A stretch of 11,618 nucleotides of DNA from NCBI GenBank assembly GCA_016207285.1, contig JACQPW010000078.1, forward strand, positions 1-11,618, given 5' to 3'. Both the position numbers and the translations under genes were made by a program. The notes under the pieces are model-generated. The model was not told the DNA's origin and made no database searches. It saw nothing but the letters and a program-made list of their open reading frames with translations. Positions 1-3,706 of this stretch are shown in pieces. Source of the stretch: Candidatus Kerfeldbacteria bacterium. GTDB lineage: Bacteria; Patescibacteriota; Patescibacteriia; UBA9570. The first letter of the stretch is position 1, and every line of letters starts with the position of its first letter.

Positions 1-92
1 GTGCAGGCACCATTGGTTTGCCCGGCGAAGCGGTTAAATTCGATTTCTAACTGACGACCTCCCCATTCGATGCTGTATTTTTTTAATTCCAT
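1..92 (-). CDS. pnp: Polyribonucleotide nucleotidyltransferase (PNPase), N-terminal fragment
   Basis: Only the first 30 codons are inside the window; the gene runs off the left edge. The reading frame starts at an ATG at 90-92 and begins MELKKYSIEWGGRQL, followed by an F-A-G-Q-T-N-G-A-C stretch. This matches the start of the first RNase PH domain of PNPase, where a short beta strand, a GGR turn and an A-x-Q-x-N/S-G-A motif precede the RYGDT segment. PNPase is the phosphate-dependent 3'-5' exoribonuclease of the bacterial cytoplasm. The call is strengthened by rpsO upstream on the same strand, since rpsO-pnp is a widely conserved gene order; here one unknown gene lies between them. No Shine-Dalgarno sequence precedes the ATG. 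Confidence is limited only by the short visible length. Confidence 0.85.
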   Translation of the reverse strand, partial: MELKKYSIEWGGRQLEIEFNRFAGQTNGAC

Positions 93-131
93 ATGTTTAT
101 TTGTTGAACCCGTCTTATCCGCAGAAGCGCA

Positions 132-151
132 TACTGCAAGCGGCTGCAGTA
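132..151 (-). promoter_or_regulatory. Hairpin in the leader just upstream of pnp
   Basis: A perfect 7-bp inverted repeat (TACTGCA / TGCAGTA) with a 6-nt loop lies in the 84-nt gap between the membrane protein gene and pnp. No T run follows it on the minus strand, so it is unlikely to be a terminator. In E. coli a hairpin in the rpsO-pnp gap is cut by RNase III and mediates PNPase autoregulation; a similar role here is inference from position only. Confidence 0.35.
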
Positions 152-176
152 CTGGTTTCTTCAGACAAAATTAGGC

Positions 177-671
177 TCATTCATTATTATTAAAAGTAAT
201 AAATTGATCTAGGTTGCTTAAAAACGCCTCATCCCCGGTAAAGTGATAGAGCTGGTTTAGGTACAGCACTTGGACGACATCAAAATCGGAGCCATCTTTG
301 GCACTAGCCAAAGTATACCGTTTAGCCGGTAGCCCACTGACCATCACATCTACTTCCGCTTGCACAGGAGTTTCATTCAAGACTAGGGATTGCATGGCGG
401 ACGGCATGACACTTAACTGACCTGCGTCAAAAGTGAACGTGGTAATCTCGCCCACTTCTAGTTTTTGTGCAGGTTTAGCTAAGGTGTACGCACCATCCGC
501 GGATATGACGGGCTGATAGGTATCCTCGTCTACTACGGTATTCACATTTTGATTGATCGTAGTAGTGACATTGGTTGGCTCAGGAGCAGCATTACGGTTC
601 AACACAACTAAGACGATGATCGCTGCCACGACCAAAAAGACAATGAAGAGAAGACCGGACCGTTTAGACAC
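177..671 (-). CDS. Unknown single-pass membrane-anchored protein between rpsO and pnp
   Basis: A 164-residue protein that I do not recognise. Residues 1-4 are short and basic, residues 5-25 are a strongly hydrophobic helix (signal anchor, no convincing cleavage site), and residues 30-50 are a Thr/Asn/Val-rich linker. The rest is a polar, probably extracytoplasmic domain of about 110 residues rich in beta-type sequence, ending in NNNE. It starts with GTG at 669-671 and overlaps the rpsO stop by 8 nt, so it is probably translated by coupling; no Shine-Dalgarno is seen. It sits inside the rpsO-pnp operon and would share the rpsO promoter. No catalytic motif or cysteine is visible. The frame is open, codon use resembles the neighbours and the topology is sensible, so it is very likely a real gene, but its function cannot be stated. 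Confidence 0.8.
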   Translation of the reverse strand: MSKRSGLLFIVFLVVAAIIVLVVLNRNAAPEPTNVTTTINQNVNTVVDEDTYQPVISADGAYTLAKPAQKLEVGEITTFTFDAGQLSVMPSAMQSLVLNETPVQAEVDVMVSGLPAKRYTLASAKDGSDFDVVQVLYLNQLYHFTGDEAFLSNLDQFITFNNNE

Positions 672-933
672 TGTCTTTTAACTTTAAAGCAGTTAGGATT
701 TTTTCGTAACCGGATTTATTCTCTTTCTTCAGATAGCGCAACAAACGACGGCGTTGACCGACTTTCTTCAAGAGACCACGGCGAGATGAAAAGTCCTTTT
801 TATGGCTTTTTAAATGTTCACTAAGATCCGCCATCTCATAGCACAACAAGGCGATTTGCACTTGTGGTGACCCAGTATCGCCCTTTTTCGTGGCGAATTT
901 CTTGATAATTTCGTCCTTAAACTCTTTGGTCAT
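664..933 (-). CDS. rpsO: 30S ribosomal protein S15
   Basis: The 89-residue product carries the S15 signature: the D-T-G-S-P-Q-V-Q-I segment, then L-S-E-H-L-K-S-H-K-K-D-F-S-S-R-R, then the basic GQRRRLLRYLK helix that contacts the 16S rRNA central domain. S15 is a primary assembly protein of the small subunit. The frame is open up to a TTG at 964-966, but that start would add 11 residues not normal for S15 and has no ribosome binding site. Two adjacent ATGs (934-936 and 931-933) fit the family length. I chose the inner one, which gives MTKEFKDEI and 89 residues; the outer adds one Met. Only a weak purine run (AGAAAAG) precedes them. The gene heads the rpsO-unknown-pnp operon and has a strong promoter 84 nt upstream. 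The leader contains a small hairpin at 971-983. Confidence 0.96.
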   Translation of the reverse strand: MTKEFKDEIIKKFATKKGDTGSPQVQIALLCYEMADLSEHLKSHKKDFSSRRGLLKKVGQRRRLLRYLKKENKSGYEKILTALKLKDSV

Positions 934-970
934 CATAACTTTTCTACTGATCTTAGCGGTAACCAAGAGG

Positions 971-983
971 TGGGTTAGACCCA
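971..983 (-). promoter_or_regulatory. Small hairpin in the rpsO leader
   Basis: TGGGT/ACCCA forms a 5-bp stem with a 3-nt loop inside the roughly 77-nt untranslated leader of rpsO, about 35 nt before the start codon. S15 binds its own leader in several bacteria, using unrelated structures in different lineages. This hairpin is a candidate for part of such a site, but nothing beyond its position supports the idea. Confidence 0.25.
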
Positions 984-1013
984 GTCCGAGTGTACCGTCT
1001 TCAAATTAATGTA

Positions 1014-1037
1014 GGCCGTAGTGTACAAAATACGGCC
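1014..1037. promoter_or_regulatory. Inverted repeat overlapping the rpsO -10 box (operator-like)
   Basis: GGCCGTA (1014-1020) and TACGGCC (1031-1037) form a perfect 7-bp inverted repeat around a 10-nt centre. It covers the -10 hexamer and half of the spacer of the rpsO promoter. The predicted transcription start (about 1013) lies just past it, so the repeat acts in DNA and not in the mRNA. The layout suits a dimeric repressor, but the regulator is unknown. It could also be a leftover fold at the 3' end of the upstream NYN gene transcript. Confidence 0.4.
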
Positions 1038-1048
1038 GGGATTGTCAA
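1020..1048 (-). promoter_or_regulatory. Sigma70-type promoter of the rpsO operon
   Basis: On the minus strand TTGACA (1043-1048) is followed after exactly 17 nt by TACACT (1020-1025). This is a consensus -35 and a 5/6 -10 at the optimal spacing. The predicted start is near 1013, giving a leader of about 77 nt before rpsO. Unlike most other genes here, this operon has a leadered mRNA. Confidence 0.85.
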
Positions 1049-1055
1049 ACCGCGA

Positions 1056-1568
1056 TTATTTCCGACGGCGATCCTTGATCAGGACGGTATTCTGATGTTC
1101 TGAAAGATCCACAAACCGGTCAGCTTCGGCCCGTAATAGGCTAGAACCAGACTGGCCAAACGCGACTGCTTCTGCCCGGCAACCAAGGGCTTTAACGTGC
1201 CTAAACAGGTCTGCAAAGTCCCCATCTCCGGATACCAGGACCACTACATCTAGCTTAGCTACCAAGCGCATGATATCCATAGCGATACCAACATCCCAAT
1301 CGCCTTTTTTGTTGCCACCATGAAATATCTGTAAATCCTTGGATCTTAGCTCTAAACCACGCTTTTGGAGCGATTCAAAAAAGGTCTGTTCCAGCTTATT
1401 ATCGGCTTTAATCACATAGGCAATAGCCCGGATCAAGGTGCGGTCACCGACGGCTAGCTCTAAAATCTTGCCAAAATCGACTTTGGCGCCATACAGCGCT
1501 TTGGCCGAATAATACATGTTTTGCACATCGATGAAGACACCGACACGCTGCTGGGATAAGGAAATCAT
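1056..1568 (-). CDS. NYN-domain (LabA/DUF88-like) PIN-fold ribonuclease
   Basis: A 170-residue, single-domain protein of the NYN family (PIN-like fold, LabA/DUF88 type). Visible hallmarks are the first-strand acidic motif VGVFIDVQNM (D14 with N17), the central GDWDVGIAMD segment (D90, D92, D98) and the SGDGDFADLF motif (D115, D117, D120). These acidic residues form the Mg-binding pocket of the PIN-like nuclease fold. Family members are thought to act on RNA, but the target here is unknown. The length matches stand-alone bacterial LabA-type proteins, and the C-terminal tail is basic (DRRRK). The ATG at 1566-1568 lies exactly 6 nt from an extended -10 box, so the mRNA is probably leaderless. 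The gene stands upstream of the rpsO operon on the same strand, but that operon has its own promoter, so they need not be co-transcribed. Confidence 0.9.
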   Translation of the reverse strand: MISLSQQRVGVFIDVQNMYYSAKALYGAKVDFGKILELAVGDRTLIRAIAYVIKADNKLEQTFFESLQKRGLELRSKDLQIFHGGNKKGDWDVGIAMDIMRLVAKLDVVVLVSGDGDFADLFRHVKALGCRAEAVAFGQSGSSLLRAEADRFVDLSEHQNTVLIKDRRRK

Positions 1569-1574
1569 GGAGAT

Positions 1575-1603
1575 ATGATACCACGCCTTGACTGATTACT
1601 GAA
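1575..1603 (-). promoter_or_regulatory. Extended -10 promoter giving a leaderless NYN gene mRNA
   Basis: On the minus strand TGG-TATCAT (hexamer at 1575-1580) is followed by 6 nt and then the ATG at 1568. A start 7 nt past the -10 would fall on the A of the start codon. A poor -35 (TTCAGT, 1598-1603) lies at 17-nt spacing, and the TGn extension can compensate for it. No Shine-Dalgarno is possible on such a transcript. Confidence 0.65.
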
Positions 1604-1615
1604 ATACAGTAGGGT
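1588..1615 (+). promoter_or_regulatory. Possible promoter of the 69-codon microgene
   Basis: TTGACT (1588-1593) is followed after 16 nt by TAGGGT (1610-1615). The -35 is good and the -10 is poor. It would give a leader of about 50 nt before the ATG at 1675. It overlaps the divergent NYN promoter. Weak evidence; the true start may lie elsewhere in 1600-1660. Confidence 0.3.
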
Positions 1616-1674
1616 GTTGCGGTCAGTCAGGTCGACAGGCTCACTAAACCGCTTAACTGCGGACTGGAGTTTCC

Positions 1675-1884
1675 ATGCTGAAGTGGACCTTGCGTGTCAT
1701 CATCACGGTGGTAGACGGTCTCCTGGTCATGGCTCTGTGGTTGGTCACCCATCCCGTTTCCACCCCGCCGCCGGACATGCTGTCCGTCAACGTCGAGGAG
1801 GTCACTCCGGAGGAAGTCGAATTCATCCTCGACGCCACCGGGTACGACGAGGATGGCGGCATCCTCAACGAGGACAACCAGTAG
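1675..1884 (+). CDS. GC-rich microgene: 69-residue membrane-anchored acidic protein
   Basis: Not a recognised family. Residues 1-25 are a single hydrophobic helix with a basic N-terminus (MLKWTLRVIITVVDGLLVMA). It is followed by a proline turn (TPPPD) and a strongly acidic tail of about 35 residues containing VEEVTPEEVEF and DATGYDEDGG. The tail is probably extracytoplasmic or a small docking segment. Support for a real gene: a Shine-Dalgarno GGAG (1666-1669) 5 nt before the ATG, sensible topology, and coherent codon use. About 59 of 69 codons end in G or C, against a clear preference for A/T-ending codons such as TTA, AAA and GTA in the nearby recombinase. Having a Shine-Dalgarno also sets it apart from the leaderless neighbours. 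This suggests transfer or a special gene class. A stem-loop with a short T run follows the stop. Other frames over the same DNA are longer but show no protein-like features. Confidence 0.6.
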   Translation: MLKWTLRVIITVVDGLLVMALWLVTHPVSTPPPDMLSVNVEEVTPEEVEFILDATGYDEDGGILNEDNQ

Positions 1885-1887
1885 GAG

Positions 1888-1949
1888 GAAGCGAAGCCGT
1901 TCGGTTGGGAGATCACACGATCACACCACCGGGCGGCTGCTTCATTTTG
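1888..1949 (+). terminator. Possible terminator after the 69-codon microgene
   Basis: GAAGC-(GA)-AGCCG (1888-1899) can pair with CGGCT-GCTTC (1934-1943), giving 10 bp with a 2-nt bulge around a 34-nt loop, followed by ATTTTG. The large loop makes this a weak candidate. Confidence 0.3.
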
Positions 1950-1977
1950 CAACACCTTCCCGCCTCTCCTTACCTTT

Positions 1978-2080
1978 ACCTCCCCCTACCCCCTCCTCAA
2001 AAAGGAGTGGGGATATTCCATTACGAAAACCCTACTCCTTAGAGGAGAGGGTGCCCTGAGTTTCGAAGGGCGGGAGAGGT
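1978..2080. repeat. Double-hairpin palindromic repeat, copy 1
   Basis: An element of about 103 nt bounded by ACCTC and GAGAGGT, with C-rich left and G-rich right arms. It contains two internal hairpins: ccccctcct/aggagtgggg at 1989-2012 and ccctactcct/aggagaggg at 2030-2051. It ends with the block gtgcc...gaagggcgggagaggt, shared with copy 2 (gtgcccgaagggcgggggaggt). It lies between two convergent GC-rich microgenes. The arms are imperfect, as expected for a degenerate REP/MITE-like family without its own coding capacity. Confidence 0.75.
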
Positions 2081-2105
2081 AGAAAAGTGGAGGGAGTAAG
2101 ATCAG

Positions 2106-2132
2106 CAAACAAAAAACGGCCAGGCTGGCCGT
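2106..2132 (-). terminator. Rho-independent terminator of the 64-codon microgene transcript
   Basis: On the minus strand a perfect palindromic stem ACGGCCAG/CTGGCCGT (2116-2132) is followed directly by TTTTTTGTTT. The stem is GC-rich and the U tract is strong, so this is a convincing intrinsic terminator. It lies about 110 nt past the stop codon of the minus-strand microgene and fits the promoter at 2501-2529, defining a transcript of about 390 nt. Confidence 0.8.
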
Positions 2133-2244
2133 AGTGTTATAGTTGAAGCGAGCGCGGCGTACCTGGGTGGGGACGCAGAGCTGGCTCTTTGACCGATCGG
2201 TCACCCGAGAGTGACGACGGTTCCTCCGATCAGGGCGTGGTCGA

Positions 2245-2439
2245 TCAGATCCACCCGTGCGCCGCCGATTTCCGCGGCTTCGGCGGGTAGGGGTGCGGGA
2301 TCCGGTTGTACCCCGCGTAGGTTGCGTTGGACGGAACCGGGCTGATGAGACCGATGATGATCATCGTGCTGGCGTACACGACGGAGCCACCGTGGATCAT
2401 GAAGCAGAGCAGGCAGAGGGCGTAGAGCAGGAGTTGCAT
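2245..2439 (-). CDS. GC-rich microgene: 64-residue hydrophobic small protein
   Basis: Not a recognised family. Residues 1-34 are very hydrophobic (MQLLLYALCLLCFMIHGG, then VVYASTMIIIGLI). They form a signal-like first helix with two cysteines and either a cleavage region near VYAS or a second short helix. The C-terminal 25 residues are proline-rich and basic (HPYPPKPRKS). Support for a real gene: a near-perfect sigma70 promoter at 2501-2529, an AGGA ribosome binding site 9 nt before the ATG, and a strong intrinsic terminator at 2106-2132. About 58 of 64 codons end in G or C, as in the opposing 69-codon gene and unlike the surrounding genes. The transcript has about 110 nt of structured 3' sequence, so it could also act as an RNA, with the ORF secondary. 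Function unknown. Confidence 0.6.
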   Translation of the reverse strand: MQLLLYALCLLCFMIHGGSVVYASTMIIIGLISPVPSNATYAGYNRIPHPYPPKPRKSAAHGWI

Positions 2440-2500
2440 GGAAAGAGATCCTGGCTGGGGTGGATTAGCTCGAGACCCTGAAAGTCAAAGAGCCGCCGAC

Positions 2501-2529
2501 ATACTATATCGAAAACGGAATATTGTCAA
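2501..2529 (-). promoter_or_regulatory. Strong sigma70 promoter of the 64-codon microgene
   Basis: On the minus strand TTGACA (2524-2529) is followed after exactly 17 nt by TAGTAT (2501-2506). The predicted start is near 2494, giving a leader of about 55 nt before the ATG at 2439. It is one of the two best promoters in the window, the other being that of rpsO. It lies back to back with the recombinase promoter. Confidence 0.8.
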
Positions 2530-2555
2530 GGCTCCTCCTCAAATATAGAGTGGGG

Positions 2556-2584
2556 TTCCAAATAATAACCAAGTGTCGTACAAT
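2556..2584 (+). promoter_or_regulatory. Promoter of the recombinase gene, giving a leaderless mRNA
   Basis: TTCCAA (2556-2561), a 17-nt spacer and TACAAT (2579-2584) are followed by 6 nt and the ATG at 2591. The predicted start coincides with the first base of the start codon. The -35 is weak and the -10 good (5/6). Confidence 0.65.
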
Positions 2585-2590
2585 ATTGAT

Positions 2591-3601
2591 ATGTCTAACC
2601 TGAAGCAACTGATTACTGACTTTTTGGAATACATGGAGATCGAAAAGAATCGGTCGCAAGCCACCATTAAGAATTATGATTTTTACTTGCACCGCTTTGT
2701 AGACATGACCAAAGTAAGTTCCCCCACCGACATTACGGCCGATGTGGTGCGCTCTTACCGCTTACAATTGAATCGCTTACCGAATAAAGACCCGCGGACA
2801 CAACTGAAGAAAAAAACCCAGAATTACCACATGATTGCGTTACGGGCGTTTTTGAAATATTTAGCCAAGCGCGATATTAAAACCTTAGCAGCCGAAAAAA
2901 TTGAATTAGCTAAACAAGAAGATCGCCAAGTAGAATTTCTAGAAGGGAGTGAGCTGGAGGAGTTGTTAGAGGCACCGCTGAAAACACCTTCGACCTCTCT
3001 CCCTAACCCTCTCTCCTTTCAGGAAAGAGGGAATACTAAAACCCCACTCCTGAAAGGAGGGGGTGCCCGAAGGGCGGGGGAGGTCATCAAGTTACGCGAT
3101 AAAGCCATCTTGGAATTATTATTCTCCACTGGGTTACGGGTATCGGAATTGGCCAATTTAAAAATCACCGACATTAATTTAAAGCGTGAGGAGTTTTCAG
3201 TGCGCGGCAAAGGCGGCAAAGTACGGGTGGTGTTTTTGTCTGCTCAAGCCAAACACTGGGTAGAGCAATACCTGGCAGCGCGCCATGATGTGTCGCCGTA
3301 CTTATTTGTGGCGTTAGATCGCGCCAAGACCGGGCGGGAGGATGGAGATGCCGCACCATTAACGTCACGTTCAATTGAGCGCATCATTGCCCACTATGCC
3401 CGGGCGGTTGGGATCATGAAAAAAATTACGCCGCATACGTTGCGTCATAGTTTTGCGACTGACTTATTGCGCAATGGGGCTGATATTCGATCGGTGCAAA
3501 GTATGTTAGGCCACTCATCCATTACCACCACGCAAATTTATACTCATGTGACAGACCAACGCTTGAAAGAGGTGTATAAGAAGTTTCACGGGAAGGAGTG
3601 A
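2591..3601 (+). CDS. XerC/XerD-type tyrosine recombinase with an in-frame repeat insertion
   Basis: A 336-residue tyrosine recombinase. Residues 1-105 form the SAM-like core-binding domain (YMEIEKNRSQATIKNY, typical of Xer). The catalytic domain follows from about residue 166 (KLRDKAILELLFSTGLRVSEL). All catalytic residues are visible: R183, K210 in GKGGK, H282 and R285 in HTLRH, H308 in LGHSS, and nucleophile Y317 in QIYTHV. The length without the insert is 305, normal for XerC/D. Residues 135-165, in the linker between the two domains, are encoded by a palindromic repeat (2993-3085), 31 extra codons without a stop. An upstream GTG at 2573 is possible, but the ATG at 2591 fits the leaderless promoter. 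Likely role: chromosome dimer resolution. A mobile-element integrase is the alternative; no attachment site or neighbouring phage genes are seen. Confidence 0.93.
   Translation: MSNLKQLITDFLEYMEIEKNRSQATIKNYDFYLHRFVDMTKVSSPTDITADVVRSYRLQLNRLPNKDPRTQLKKKTQNYHMIALRAFLKYLAKRDIKTLAAEKIELAKQEDRQVEFLEGSELEELLEAPLKTPSTSLPNPLSFQERGNTKTPLLKGGGARRAGEVIKLRDKAILELLFSTGLRVSELANLKITDINLKREEFSVRGKGGKVRVVFLSAQAKHWVEQYLAARHDVSPYLFVALDRAKTGREDGDAAPLTSRSIERIIAHYARAVGIMKKITPHTLRHSFATDLLRNGADIRSVQSMLGHSSITTTQIYTHVTDQRLKEVYKKFHGKE
2993..3085. repeat. Double-hairpin palindromic repeat, copy 2, inside the recombinase gene
   Basis: A 93-nt element from ACCTC to GAGGTC. It has two hairpins (ccctctctcct/aggaaagaggg at 3007-3031 and accccactcct/aggagggggt at 3041-3064) and the terminal block gtgcccgaagggcgggggaggt shared with copy 1. 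Its length is exactly 31 codons and it is read through in the recombinase frame, giving a low-complexity peptide (TPLLKGGGARRAGEV at its end). It sits in the flexible linker between the DNA-binding and catalytic domains, where an insertion is most easily tolerated. Confidence 0.8.
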
Positions 3602-3701
3602 CGCCTTCCCTCTCCTCTCATTCTCCTCTCCCCATTTTGGAGAGGAGATGTTTTTACAACACACCCTTCTCCTAAATGAGGAGAAGGGATGGGGAAGAGG
3701 T
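3602..3701. repeat. Double-hairpin palindromic repeat, copy 3, in a convergent gap
   Basis: This fills the 105-nt gap between the convergent recombinase and glycoside hydrolase genes. It has two perfect hairpins: CTCCTCTCC/GGAGAGGAG (3623-3647) and CCCTTCTCCT/AGGAGAAGGG (3664-3688). The right end GGGGAAGAGGT resembles the ends of copies 1 and 2, but the conserved gtgcc/gaagggcggg block is missing, so it is a diverged member or a related subfamily. Confidence 0.65.
3623..3656 (+). terminator. Probable terminator of the recombinase gene, within repeat copy 3
   Basis: The perfect 9-bp stem CTCCTCTCC/GGAGAGGAG is followed by ATGTTTTTAC on the plus strand, 22 nt after the recombinase stop. The T run is offset by 3 nt, so efficiency is uncertain. 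Neither hairpin of the repeat has a T run on the minus strand. Confidence 0.45.
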
Positions 3702-3706
3702 AGGTG

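Noticed and set aside
934..966. TTG start giving a 100-residue S15
   Set aside because: It adds 11 residues not expected in S15 and lacks a ribosome binding site; an ATG start at 933 or 936 matches the family length.
1614..2042. A 142-codon plus-strand frame over the GC-rich block
   Set aside because: It is Arg/His/Gly/Pro-rich, without domain-like features, and runs through the palindromic repeat. It shadows the better-supported 69-codon frame, which has a Shine-Dalgarno and a membrane helix.
2573..2590. GTG start for the recombinase six codons upstream
   Set aside because: This stretch contains the -10 box TACAAT, and the ATG at 2591 fits the leaderless geometry shared with three other genes.
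1588..3601. Integron (integrase with gene cassettes)
   Set aside because: The recombinase is Xer-like, and its extra residues come from a palindromic repeat in the interdomain linker, not from the integron-specific insertion in the catalytic domain. No attC-like core sites were found beside the microgenes.
1978..3701. CRISPR array from the repeated C-rich and G-rich blocks
   Set aside because: There are only three diverged copies, far apart, with internal hairpins and no regular spacers; no cas genes are present.
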